Shown here: positions 1 through 8,546 of the stretch, one piece after another | How positions within the stretch are numbered: position 1 is the stretch's first letter | Layout of the letters: each line of letters begins with the position of its first letter | NCBI GenBank assembly: GCA_021816865.1 | Contig: JAKAWX010000001.1 | Span: forward strand, 188,739-252,738 | Length of the DNA stretch: 64,000 nt | Reading direction: 5' to 3' | Source of the DNA: Thermoplasmata archaeon | GTDB taxonomy: Archaea > Thermoplasmatota > Thermoplasmata > Lutacidiplasmatales > UBA184 | Made by a program: the position numbers and the translations under genes | The notes under the pieces: generated by a model | Database searches by the model: none | Told to the model about the DNA's origin: nothing | What the model saw: the letters and a program-made list of their open reading frames with translations, nothing else

Positions 1-1
1 G

Positions 2-1909
2 AAGCGCCTCGAGTGGGGCGGGTGGGTCGCGGTCGCCTTCTCGGGCGCGGCGCTCGTCGTCGGGGTGCTCATCGGCGCGGGCGAGATGCTCGACCCGGGA
101 CGGTACACGGTCGTCCAGTACACCTGGCTCCACCTCGGCCCCGCGCCCGGGGTGTTCCCGAACGGCGTCTCGCTCGTCGTCGGGACGCTCGTCGACCCGA
201 TCTCGGCGCTGATGCTGCTCGTCGTGACGGTCGTCGGCTTCCTCGTGATGCTCTACTCGATCGGGTACATGCACCACGACCGGGGGCTTCCCCGGTACTA
301 CGCCGAGCTCTCGCTCTTCCTCGCGGCGATGAGCGGGCTCGTCCTCGCGAACAACCTGCTCGAGTTCTTCCTCTTCTGGGAGCTGGTCGGCGTCTGCTCC
401 TACTTCCTGATCGGCTTCTACTACGAGAAGCCGAGCGCCGCGAGCGCGGCGAAAGAGGCGTTCCTCGTGACGCGGGTCGGGGACGTGATGTTCCTGCTCG
501 GGATCTTCCTCTACTTCTCCCGCTACGCGCTCGCGGGCCCCGCCGGCCTCGGCGGATGGGCCGCGAACGGGTTCGTCTTCACGAACGGCAACCAGCCGTT
601 CCTCGCCTCCTCGATGGGCGGCAACTCGACGCTGCTCACGGTCGCGGGGATCATGATCCTCGGAGGCGCGGCGGGGAAGAGCGCACAGTTCCCGCTCCAC
701 GTCTGGCTACCGGACGCGATGGAGGGCCCGACGACCGTCTCGGCGCTCATCCACGCCGCGACGATGGTCGCCGCGGGCGTCTACCTGCTCGCGGTCACGA
801 GCCTCTTCCTCGGGTTCACCTCGCTCGACCAGCTCGTGATCGTCGCGATCGGCGGGTTCACGACGTTCTTCGCGGCGACGATGGCGGTCGTCCATCCCGA
901 CATCAAACGCGTGATCGCGTACTCGACGATCAGCCAGCTCGGCTACATGGTGCTCGCCGTCGGGGCGGGGTTCGCGATGGTCGGGCTCTTCCACCTCTTC
1001 ACGCACGCGTTCTTCAAGGCGCTCCTCTTCCTCGCCGCCGGCTCGGTCATCCACGCGGTCGGCACCCAGGACCTGTTCAAGATGGGCGGGCTCCGAAAGC
1101 CGATGCGCGTCACCGCCGCGGCGTTCGCGATCGGTGGCCTCGCGCTCGCCGGCATCCCGCCGTTCGCCGGGTTCTGGAGCAAGGACGACATCCTCGGCTC
1201 GCTCTACTCCGAGCTCGGGACGCACCCCGCGTACTGGCCGTTCTTCCTCCTCGCGTTCGCCGCGGTGTTCCTGACGGCGTACTACATCTTCCGGGCCTGG
1301 TTCCTCGCCTTCTCGGGCGACGGCCCGCGCGACCCCACGCTCCCGCACGCGCACGAGGGTCCGTGGGTCATGCAGGTCCCGCTCGTGGTCCTCTCCGCCC
1401 TCGCGATCGGCTCGGGGCTCCTCATCTTCTGGCCCAACTTCGACAGCCTCCTTCTGAACGGCGCGGGCGTCACCGGGATCCCGCCCGTCTTCGGGACGAG
1501 CGATCTTCTCCTCTCGGCCGCGAGCGTGATCCTCGCGGCGAGCGGCATCGCGCTCGCGTGGCGCCTCTGGGGGAACGGGCGCATCTTCGTCCTCGCCCCG
1601 ACGAGCGCGGTGGCCCCGGTCCGCACGCTCCTCCTCAACCGCTACTACTTCAAGATCGGCTACGACTGGATCGGGACCCGGGCCGTCTACACGGTCGCCC
1701 GGGCGGCCGACTTCGTCGACCAGTTCGTGATCGACGGGACCGTTCATGGTTTCGAGCGGATCTTCGCCGGGCTGAGCGAGCGCCTTCGGCGGATCCAGTC
1801 GGGGCTCGTCTCCGACTACGCGGCGTACGTCGTCGCGGGACTGCTCGCGGTGTTCGTCCTCCTGCTCCTGGTCGCGCCGTACCTCATCGCCACGGTCGGA
1901 GGGAAGTAG
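2..1909 (+). CDS. nuoL: Complex I antiporter-like subunit NuoL (5' partial)
   Basis: This is the large proton-pumping membrane subunit of NADH:quinone-oxidoreductase-like complex I. The frame is open to the window edge and the visible residues before the first GTG (base 65) are already membrane-spanning, so the true start lies upstream; 635 residues are visible. Family signatures are the glutamate-bearing helix LLEFFLFWELVGVCSYF, the lysine helix GKSAQFPLHVWLPDAMEGPT followed by the conserved HAAT segment, and a long amphipathic C-terminal tail ending in a last membrane helix. It lies four bases ahead of nuoM in an operon with nuoN. An F420H2-dehydrogenase (FpoL) role is possible because the input module is outside the window. 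Confidence 0.95.
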   Translation, partial: KRLEWGGWVAVAFSGAALVVGVLIGAGEMLDPGRYTVVQYTWLHLGPAPGVFPNGVSLVVGTLVDPISALMLLVVTVVGFLVMLYSIGYMHHDRGLPRYYAELSLFLAAMSGLVLANNLLEFFLFWELVGVCSYFLIGFYYEKPSAASAAKEAFLVTRVGDVMFLLGIFLYFSRYALAGPAGLGGWAANGFVFTNGNQPFLASSMGGNSTLLTVAGIMILGGAAGKSAQFPLHVWLPDAMEGPTTVSALIHAATMVAAGVYLLAVTSLFLGFTSLDQLVIVAIGGFTTFFAATMAVVHPDIKRVIAYSTISQLGYMVLAVGAGFAMVGLFHLFTHAFFKALLFLAAGSVIHAVGTQDLFKMGGLRKPMRVTAAAFAIGGLALAGIPPFAGFWSKDDILGSLYSELGTHPAYWPFFLLAFAAVFLTAYYIFRAWFLAFSGDGPRDPTLPHAHEGPWVMQVPLVVLSALAIGSGLLIFWPNFDSLLLNGAGVTGIPPVFGTSDLLLSAASVILAASGIALAWRLWGNGRIFVLAPTSAVAPVRTLLLNRYYFKIGYDWIGTRAVYTVARAADFVDQFVIDGTVHGFERIFAGLSERLRRIQSGLVSDYAAYVVAGLLAVFVLLLLVAPYLIATVGGK

Positions 1910-1913
1910 GTCG

Positions 1914-3389
1914 ATGCTGCCGCTGATCTCGATCGTCCTCGCGACCCTGCTGGCGGGCACCGTCGCGACGTTCCTCTCCGGCACGAGGGCCCGATGGACG
2001 GCGCTCGCGACCTCGCTCGCCTTCCTCGCCGAGGTCGCGGTCCTGTTCGTGCGCTACCCGGGCTGGCCGGGCTACACCGGCGCGGGGATCCCGGGTTTCG
2101 CCGAGGGCGAGTCGTACGCCTGGATCCACCTCTCGTGGCTCCAGATCAACTACACGGTCGGGGTCGACGGGATCTCGCTCGTCCTCATCCTCCTGACCGC
2201 GATCCTCCAGGTCGCGACGGTGATCTACTCCTGGGGCGAAGCGCGGCGGCCTTCGGCGTACTTCGGCCTCGTGTTGCTCACCTGCCTCGGCTGCTTCGGG
2301 GTCTTCGTCGCGCTCGACATCCTCCTGTTCTTCCTCTTCTGGGAGGCGGTTCTTGTGCCGATGTTCTTCCTCATCGGCTTCTGGGGCGGCCCGCGACGAC
2401 GCTACGCGGCGCTGAAGTTCTTCGTCTACACGCACGTCGCGTCGATCGTGATGCTGGTCGGCCTGCTCGCGCTCGTCTTCTACTCGGGCGCCACGTCGTT
2501 CGACTTCTCGGCCGTCGACGCCGCCGCCCGCGGCCTCACGGGGGTCGTGCAGGCGTTCCTGTTCCTCGCGCTCTTCTTCGGGTTCGGCGTCAAGTTCCCG
2601 ATCGTTCCGTTCCACACCTGGTTGCCGGACGCGCACGTCGAGGCGCCGACGGGCGCTTCGGTGCTGCTCGCGGGCCTCCTGCTCAAGCTCGGCGGCTACG
2701 GACTCATCCGCTGGGCCGTCGAGGTCCTCCCGAGCGGCCTGCACACCGACCAGCCGATCCTCTTTGCGGTCGCGTTCCTCTCGATCGTCTGGGGGTCGGT
2801 CCTCTCGCTCTCCCAGCGCGACCTGAAGCGCCTGGTCGCGTACTCGTCGATCAACCACATGGGCATCGTCCTCCTGGCGATCGCCCTCGGTTCGTCGCTC
2901 GGTCTGCTCGCCGCCGTGCTCCTCATGTTCGCCCACGGGATCGTGAGCGGACTTTTGTTCATGTCGGCGGGGAGCGTCCACCACACGTTCGGCACCCGCG
3001 ACATCCCGAACCTCGGCGGGATCACGCCCCGGACCCCCGCGCTCTCGACGATGATCATGGTCGGGTCGCTCGCCTCGCTCGGCCTGCCGGCCCTGATCAG
3101 CTTCCCGGCGGAGTTCACGGCCCTGCTCGCCACCTACAACGGTCTCGGCTACTGGGTCTTCGTTCCGCTCGCGATCCTGGTCGTCACGGCGGCGTTCTAC
3201 CTGTGGATGATGCAGCGGATGCTCTTCGGTCCCGAGAAGGGAGTACCGGGCGACGCCCGCGACCTCCCCTGGCACGAAGGCGTCGGGATGGGGATCCTCG
3301 TCGCGGCGACGATCGTCTTCGGCATCTTGCCGGCGCTCCTCGTGGACGTGATCGTGAGCTCGCCCGTGAAGGGCTTCCCGGGGACGTGA
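1914..3389 (+). CDS. nuoM: Complex I antiporter-like subunit NuoM
   Basis: A 491-residue polytopic membrane protein, the second Mrp-antiporter-like pump of the complex I membrane arm. It shows the glutamate helix LLFFLFWEAVLVPMFFLIGF and the lysine/histidine helix VKFPIVPFHTWLPDAHVEAP followed by TGASVLLAGLLLKLGGYG, both diagnostic of NuoM/FpoM. The length matches the family (about 490-510). It starts with ATG four bases after the nuoL stop and ends four bases before nuoN, so the three genes are almost certainly co-transcribed and translated together. Confidence 0.95.
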   Translation: MLPLISIVLATLLAGTVATFLSGTRARWTALATSLAFLAEVAVLFVRYPGWPGYTGAGIPGFAEGESYAWIHLSWLQINYTVGVDGISLVLILLTAILQVATVIYSWGEARRPSAYFGLVLLTCLGCFGVFVALDILLFFLFWEAVLVPMFFLIGFWGGPRRRYAALKFFVYTHVASIVMLVGLLALVFYSGATSFDFSAVDAAARGLTGVVQAFLFLALFFGFGVKFPIVPFHTWLPDAHVEAPTGASVLLAGLLLKLGGYGLIRWAVEVLPSGLHTDQPILFAVAFLSIVWGSVLSLSQRDLKRLVAYSSINHMGIVLLAIALGSSLGLLAAVLLMFAHGIVSGLLFMSAGSVHHTFGTRDIPNLGGITPRTPALSTMIMVGSLASLGLPALISFPAEFTALLATYNGLGYWVFVPLAILVVTAAFYLWMMQRMLFGPEKGVPGDARDLPWHEGVGMGILVAATIVFGILPALLVDVIVSSPVKGFPGT

Positions 3390-3393
3390 GACG

Positions 3394-4980
3394 ATGGACG
3401 TCGTCGCGTTCGTCCTGCCGTTCCTCCCCGAGGTCGTCCTGCTCGCGGCGACGCTGCTGATCTTCCTCCTCGACGTGCTGCACGTGCGCCGGACCGAGAT
3501 CGTCGGGACGCTCGCGGTCGCCGGGTCCGCCGTCGCGCTCCTCCTTGTCGTCGCCGACCTCCGCTTCGCACCGCTCGCGTCCCTCGCCACGTTGCCGGCG
3601 GCCCGCATCGACGCGGCCGGCTCGCCGACCGCCCTCTTCGCGTTCACGTCGCTCGGTCTCGTCTTCCAGGGCGTCTTCCTGATCGCGACCCTGCTCGTCA
3701 GCCTCGCCTCCGTGAGCCGCCCGTCCGACGAGCGCGGCGCGCCGATCTTCTTCGGCCTCCTCCTCCTCGCCACGCTCGGGATGCTCCTCGTCACGGTCGC
3801 AGCCGACCTCATCTTCCTGCTCCTCGCGATCGAGCTCACGAGCATCTCGACCTACCTCTTGGTCGCCTACACGCGCCGCGACCCTCGCTCGCTCGAGGCG
3901 GCGATGAAGTTCTACATCATCGGCGCCCTCTCGACGACGCTCTCGTTCTTCGGGGCCTCCCTGCTCTACGGCGCCTACGGCACGACGAACCTCTACGCGA
4001 TACGGCTCGCGGCCGGTCCTGTCGGCTTCCCCGTCCTGGTCCTGCTCGGCTACGGGTTCCTGATCGCGGGGCTCGCGTTCAAGGCGACCCTCGTCCCGTT
4101 CCACGCGTGGGCGGTCGACGTCTACGACGGCGCGCCGTCGGACGTCACCGCCTTCCTCGCGGGCGGGTCGAAGAAGGTCGGCCTCTTCGCGTTCTTCCTC
4201 GTCTTCCTGGCCCCGATCCTCTTCGTGCGGTCGGTGGGGGGCGGCTCGCCGTTTACGGGCGCCTCGGTCGGGCTCGGCCCGGTCTTCCAGCTCACGCTCG
4301 GCGTTCTCGCGGTCCTCACGATGACGGTCGGCAACGTCCTCGCGCTCCTCCAGAAGGAGATGAAGCGGATGCTCGCCTACTCGTCGATCAGCCAGGCCGG
4401 CTACATGCTCATCGGCATCACCGTCGGCACGGCGCCGGCGATCGCCGGCGCGACGCTCCAGATCTTCGCCCACGTCTTCATGAAGGGCGCCGCGTTCCTC
4501 GTGGTGGGGGGCGTCGCGGCGCTCGGGATCGGGCCCCTCGTCGACGACTACCGGGGCCTCGGGACGCGCCGGCCGCTCCTGTCCGTCGCGTTCGCCCTGA
4601 TGCTGCTGTCGCTCGCGGGCGTCCCGCTGACGATAGGGTTCGTGTCGAAGTTCGTCCTGTTCAGCGCCGCCGTCCAAGCCCAGGGTTTCTTCGTCTGGCT
4701 CGCGGTCGCCGGCTTGCTGAACAGCGCGCTCAGCGTCTTCTACTACGCCCGCGTTCTCAAGGTGATGTTCTTCGACCCCGCACCGGCCGCCCCTACCGTC
4801 CGCGGCGCGGTCGAGGGCGCCTCCGAGCCCCCGATCCTTCCCGCCGGCGGGCTTGGCTACGGCCGCGCGGTCGCGATCGGCCTCTCCGCCGTGCTGATCG
4901 TCCTCGTCGGGCTCTACCCGCAACCGGTTCTGGGCGCCATCCAGCTCGCCGCCCAGCATTTCGTGAGCAGCGGAGCGTGA
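3394..4980 (+). CDS. nuoN: Complex I antiporter-like subunit NuoN
   Basis: A 528-residue polytopic membrane protein, the third antiporter-like subunit of the membrane arm. It carries the family helix FLLLAIELTSISTYLLVAY with the conserved glutamate and the lysine helix FKATLVPFHAWAVDVYDGAP followed by a double lysine in GGSKKVGLFAF. It is the last complex I gene of the LMN block; the next gene (geranylgeranyl reductase) starts four bases after its stop, so transcription probably continues into lipid genes. No nuoA-K genes are visible because the operon begins upstream of the window. Confidence 0.94.
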   Translation: MDVVAFVLPFLPEVVLLAATLLIFLLDVLHVRRTEIVGTLAVAGSAVALLLVVADLRFAPLASLATLPAARIDAAGSPTALFAFTSLGLVFQGVFLIATLLVSLASVSRPSDERGAPIFFGLLLLATLGMLLVTVAADLIFLLLAIELTSISTYLLVAYTRRDPRSLEAAMKFYIIGALSTTLSFFGASLLYGAYGTTNLYAIRLAAGPVGFPVLVLLGYGFLIAGLAFKATLVPFHAWAVDVYDGAPSDVTAFLAGGSKKVGLFAFFLVFLAPILFVRSVGGGSPFTGASVGLGPVFQLTLGVLAVLTMTVGNVLALLQKEMKRMLAYSSISQAGYMLIGITVGTAPAIAGATLQIFAHVFMKGAAFLVVGGVAALGIGPLVDDYRGLGTRRPLLSVAFALMLLSLAGVPLTIGFVSKFVLFSAAVQAQGFFVWLAVAGLLNSALSVFYYARVLKVMFFDPAPAAPTVRGAVEGASEPPILPAGGLGYGRAVAIGLSAVLIVLVGLYPQPVLGAIQLAAQHFVSSGA

Positions 4981-4984
4981 GGGA

Positions 4985-6085
4985 ATGGACCGATACGACG
5001 TCGTGGTCGTCGGCGCCGGGCCCGCGGGGTCGCTCGCGGCGCGGGCGGCGGCCGAGCACGGCGCCCGCACGCTCCTGCTCGACCACCGACGGGAGCTCGG
5101 CCATCCCGTGCAGTGTGGGGAGTTCGTGCCGGCGCCCGAGGAGCTCGCGGACCTGTTCGACGCCCCCGAGCTCATCGCGACCGCGTTCGACGTCCCTCCG
5201 ACCACCGTCCAGCGGACGACCCGCACGATGGCGTGCGTCTCGCCGTACGGCCATCGCTTTTGCTTCCCGCTCCGCGGGCTGACGGTCTCCCGTCGCGCGT
5301 TCGACAAGGCGCTCGCCGTCCGGGCGGAAGGTGCGGGCGCCGAGCTGCGCTACCCCCTCGGGGTGACCGGGGTCCGGGACGACCAAGTCCGATGCGCGGA
5401 CGGCTCGACGGTCTCGGCGTCCGTCATCGTGGGGGCGGACGGCCCGATCTCGACGGTCGGCCGGTCGGTCGGGTTCGTCCCCCGCCGCGAGCTCTTCCGC
5501 ATGATCACGGCGACCGCCGACCGGCCGCTCGGCGACGAGATCGACCTCTACTTCGGTCGGTCGGCGCCCGGCGGCTACGCGTGGGCGTTCCCGAGGGCGC
5601 ACGACGCGAACGTCGGCCTCGGGGTGGGGCACCTCCCGAAGCACGGGAGCCTCGACCGAATGCTCGACCGGTTCGTCGCGGCCGAACACCTCGGCGCCGT
5701 GCGCGACCGCACGCGCTGGTGGGTCCCGATCGGACCGCCCCCCGACCGCCTCGTCTTCGGTCGGGCCCTCCTCGCCGGCGACGCGGCGAACCTCGTGATG
5801 GCGACGAACGGCGGGGGGATCCCGACGGCGATGCTCAGCGGGTGGCTCGCCGGCCGTCACGCCGGCCTCCACGTCCGGGACGGGGCCCCGCTCACCGACT
5901 ACGACGTCGCCTGGCGCCGGGCCCTCTTCGGGCCCCTCGAGCGGGCCGCCCGCATCGAGCGGTTCGCGGCGCGGTTCTCGGGGGTTGATTTCTTGCTCGC
6001 CCTGGGTATGCGCTATATCGGGAGCTCGGGTCTGGACGAGATGATGCGGCTGCGTTGGCCCGGGCGCCTCGGGAGAAACTCGTGA
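4985..6085 (+). CDS. Geranylgeranyl reductase family FAD-dependent oxidoreductase
   Basis: A 366-residue flavoprotein with an N-terminal Rossmann dinucleotide fold (VVVGAGPAG at residues 7-15), the PVQCGEF segment typical of the family near residue 43, and a second FAD-binding GDAAN motif in the C-terminal half. Archaeal members saturate the geranylgeranyl chains of membrane ether lipids (digeranylgeranylglycerophospholipid reductase) or of quinones. The neighbours support a membrane isoprenoid role: complex I genes lie directly upstream and a polyprenyl diphosphate synthase overlaps its 3' end. The exact substrate (lipid or quinone) cannot be told from sequence. Confidence 0.88.
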   Translation: MDRYDVVVVGAGPAGSLAARAAAEHGARTLLLDHRRELGHPVQCGEFVPAPEELADLFDAPELIATAFDVPPTTVQRTTRTMACVSPYGHRFCFPLRGLTVSRRAFDKALAVRAEGAGAELRYPLGVTGVRDDQVRCADGSTVSASVIVGADGPISTVGRSVGFVPRRELFRMITATADRPLGDEIDLYFGRSAPGGYAWAFPRAHDANVGLGVGHLPKHGSLDRMLDRFVAAEHLGAVRDRTRWWVPIGPPPDRLVFGRALLAGDAANLVMATNGGGIPTAMLSGWLAGRHAGLHVRDGAPLTDYDVAWRRALFGPLERAARIERFAARFSGVDFLLALGMRYIGSSGLDEMMRLRWPGRLGRNS

Positions 6086-7137
6086 CGAGCCCGCCGCCGG
6101 ACCGGGCCGTCGAGCCGACGCTCGAGTCGCTCGTCAGCCAGACGTTCGGCCCGGCGACGGCGGTCGAGCTGGCGGGCCTCCTGCCCGCGCTCGTGCGGGA
6201 CGTCTCCGACATCGACTGGAGGCTCGAACAGGTCCTCGGGTCGACGTACGCCAAGCTCACCGAGGCGGCCCGCTACGCCTGCTCGACGGGCGGAAAGCGT
6301 GTCCGTCCCCTTCTCATGTCCGCCGCCCACCGCGCGCTCGGAGCCGAATCGACGGCGCCGATCCATTCGCTCGCCGCCGCGTTCCAGCTGATCCACACCG
6401 CGACGCTCGTCCACGACGACGTCATCGACCATGCCGAGACCCGCCGGGGCCGGCCTTCGATGCCCCGGGCTTTCGGGACGCCGCTCGCGATCGTGGCGGG
6501 CGACTACCTGTTCGTCCGGGCGTTCGAGCTCGCGGCCGAGTACCCGAAGTCGATCATCCTGCGCTGCGGCGAGGCCTGCGCCGACCTGGTCGAGGGGGAG
6601 GTCCTCCAGGAAGCCTCCCGGTACGACCTCTCGACCGCCCAGGAGCACTACTACCGCATTGTCGAGCGGAAGACCGCCGCGATCATCGCCGCGGCGCTCG
6701 CCTCGGTCGCCGAGATCGCGGAGGTCACCCTGCCGGTCCTGACGGCGCTCGAGACGTACGGCCGGGCCCTCGGGATCGCGTTCCAGATCCGCGACGACCT
6801 GCTCGATGTCTACGGGGACCCCGACCTGTTGGGCAAGCCGCTCTTCACCGACTTCCGGGAAGGGAACCCGACGCTGGTCTCGCTCGAGGCGTACCGCCGG
6901 CTCGACCCGGGACGCCAGGCCGAGTTCGAGGAGCTCTTCCAGCTGCGTCGCAAGCGCACGAAGCACCTCCTCCGGCTCAAGGAGCTCGCCGACCTTGTCC
7001 GCACGGACGAGGTCGTTGCCCGCGAAGCCGCCGCCTGGACCGACCGGGCGGTCCGCTCCCTCGGTAGCCTGCCCGAGGGGCCGTACCGTAACCTCCTCGA
7101 GCGCCTCGCGCACGGCGCCGCCGAGCGCCGGTTCTAG
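6082..7137 (+). CDS. Polyprenyl (geranylgeranyl) diphosphate synthase
   Basis: An all-helical trans-prenyltransferase that condenses isopentenyl diphosphate with allylic diphosphates to make C20 or longer chains. The two aspartate-rich magnesium-binding motifs are intact: DDVID (first aspartate about residue 112) and DDLLD (about 238). The residue five positions before the first motif is alanine, small as in enzymes that make C20 or longer products rather than C15. The chosen GTG start forms a GTGA overlap with the upstream reductase stop; an in-frame ATG at 6055 would add nine residues and a 31-base overlap. It supplies the substrate for archaeal lipid synthesis beside the geranylgeranyl reductase. 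Confidence 0.9.
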   Translation: MTSPPPDRAVEPTLESLVSQTFGPATAVELAGLLPALVRDVSDIDWRLEQVLGSTYAKLTEAARYACSTGGKRVRPLLMSAAHRALGAESTAPIHSLAAAFQLIHTATLVHDDVIDHAETRRGRPSMPRAFGTPLAIVAGDYLFVRAFELAAEYPKSIILRCGEACADLVEGEVLQEASRYDLSTAQEHYYRIVERKTAAIIAAALASVAEIAEVTLPVLTALETYGRALGIAFQIRDDLLDVYGDPDLLGKPLFTDFREGNPTLVSLEAYRRLDPGRQAEFEELFQLRRKRTKHLLRLKELADLVRTDEVVAREAAAWTDRAVRSLGSLPEGPYRNLLERLAHGAAERRF

Positions 7138-7200
7138 CCGCGCCTCGAACGAAAGCTACATCTTCCCCTCCGCGGGTCGACGCCCTCCGGAGCCCTTGCG

Positions 7201-7668
7201 ATGAGCGCGACCGAGACCGCCCGAGGCCCCACGGGAGGCGCGTCGGCGCCCGCGCCGGTGGCGTTCGACCATCTCCCGCCGCGCTGGGAGCCGACCCCCG
7301 TCGCCCCCCGGCTCCCGATCGGCGTCGCGATCGTGTCGGTGCTGACCGCCGGGTTCGCGGTCGTGATGGTCCTCGCGGGCCTCCTCTTCCTGCTCGCCCA
7401 GTACGTGACCAACTTCGTCCCCCCGTCGCTCGAGATCTTCACGTCGATCGACCTCTTCGGCGCCGTGATCCTGGTCGTGCTCGGCTCCGCGCTCCTCGGT
7501 ATCGCGACGTCGCTCTGGCACCAGGAGACGTGGGCGCTCTGGACGACGATCGTCCTCGTCTTCGGGACGGCGGCGTACCTGTTCTTCACCGACTCGATCA
7601 CGATCCTGTTCCTCGCGCTGGTCGTCCTGTTCGTCTATCTGATCTCCGTGCGTCGGTACTTCTACTGA
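7201..7668 (+). CDS. Small membrane protein, unknown function
   Basis: 155 residues with a proline-rich, polar N-terminus of about 40 residues followed by four hydrophobic helices. I do not recognise a family. It is coupled to the next gene by a one-base TGATG overlap, so it is probably co-translated with the nitrilase-type hydrolase. An AT-rich patch near 7158 may be its promoter. Confidence 0.7.
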   Translation: MSATETARGPTGGASAPAPVAFDHLPPRWEPTPVAPRLPIGVAIVSVLTAGFAVVMVLAGLLFLLAQYVTNFVPPSLEIFTSIDLFGAVILVVLGSALLGIATSLWHQETWALWTTIVLVFGTAAYLFFTDSITILFLALVVLFVYLISVRRYFY

Positions 7669-8489
7669 TGCGGCTCGCTCTCGCCCAGCTCGCGCCGGTC
7701 CCGGGCGACCTCGGACGGAACGTCGCGCGGGTCGAGGAGGTCGTCCGGGCGGCCCGGGCCGACGTGGCGGTCTTCCCCGAACTCTACCTCTCGGGGTACC
7801 GCATCGGCGACCGGTTCCACCGGCTCGCGCTCGCGGACGGGGATCGGACGACCGAGGCGCTCCGGGCGCTCTCCCGCGAGACCGGGACGACGGTATTCGT
7901 CGGCGCGCCGCTCGCGTCGACCGAGCGCAAGGGGGAGATCCACAACGCCGCCCTCGCCTTCCTCCCGACCGAGGAGATGTTCGTCCAGGTCAAGCGCTAC
8001 CTCCCGACGTTCGGGCCGTTCGAGGAGGGGGTCCTCTTTACGGCGACCGACTCGAGCCGGCCCGTGACGGTCGGCTCGCACTCGCTCGGCCTCGAGGTCT
8101 GCTACGACACGTTCTTCCCCGAGGTCTCCCGCCAGCTCGCGCTCGCCGGGGCCGAGCTCCTGGTCGTCCTCTCCGCCTCGCCCGTCACGAGCCGGCGGCT
8201 CTTCGAACGCCTTCTGCCCGCCCGGGCGATCGAGAACGCGGTCCCCGTCGTCTACGTGAACCGCGTCGGCGTCGAGGACGGCGTCGTCTTCGGCGGGGGG
8301 TCGGGGGCGTGGGACGCCCGGGGCGAGGCGCTCTCGACCGCGCCGGTCGCCGTCCCCGAGCTCGGGCCCGAGGAGACCGTGAGCGCGGTCGAGATCGACC
8401 CCGGGGAATCGGTCCGCTGGCGGCCGTTCCGCCCGGTCCTGCGGGACGTCGCGAGCCGTCCGGGGGTCGTCCCGCCCGCCTCGCTCTGA
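7668..8489 (+). CDS. Carbon-nitrogen hydrolase (nitrilase superfamily)
   Basis: A 273-residue soluble enzyme with the complete Glu-Lys-Cys catalytic triad of the nitrilase superfamily: Glu38 in VFPELYLSGY, Lys109 in QVKRYLPTFG and Cys145 in EVCYDTFFPE. Members hydrolyse amides or nitriles, or act as glutamine amidase domains of NAD synthetase. The ATG start overlaps the preceding stop in TGATG. The genome's NAD synthetase gene (57576-58385) lacks an amidase domain, but nothing here shows the two proteins work together. Substrate unknown. Confidence 0.88.
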   Translation: MRLALAQLAPVPGDLGRNVARVEEVVRAARADVAVFPELYLSGYRIGDRFHRLALADGDRTTEALRALSRETGTTVFVGAPLASTERKGEIHNAALAFLPTEEMFVQVKRYLPTFGPFEEGVLFTATDSSRPVTVGSHSLGLEVCYDTFFPEVSRQLALAGAELLVVLSASPVTSRRLFERLLPARAIENAVPVVYVNRVGVEDGVVFGGGSGAWDARGEALSTAPVAVPELGPEETVSAVEIDPGESVRWRPFRPVLRDVASRPGVVPPASL

Positions 8490-8517
8490 CGGGCCATCGT
8501 TCGATTCCAACGTGCCT

Positions 8518-8526
8518 GTTATAGAG
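8518..8526 (+). promoter_or_regulatory. TATA-like promoter element of top6BA
   Basis: GTTATAGAG centred 25 bases before the GTG start; indicates a leaderless message. Confidence 0.6.
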
Positions 8527-8546
8527 GTGGGTGCCAGCCCGGGTCC

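Noticed and set aside
1884-3845. Long minus-strand frames opposite nuoM and nuoN
   Set aside because: Charged low-complexity shadows of strongly conserved membrane proteins.
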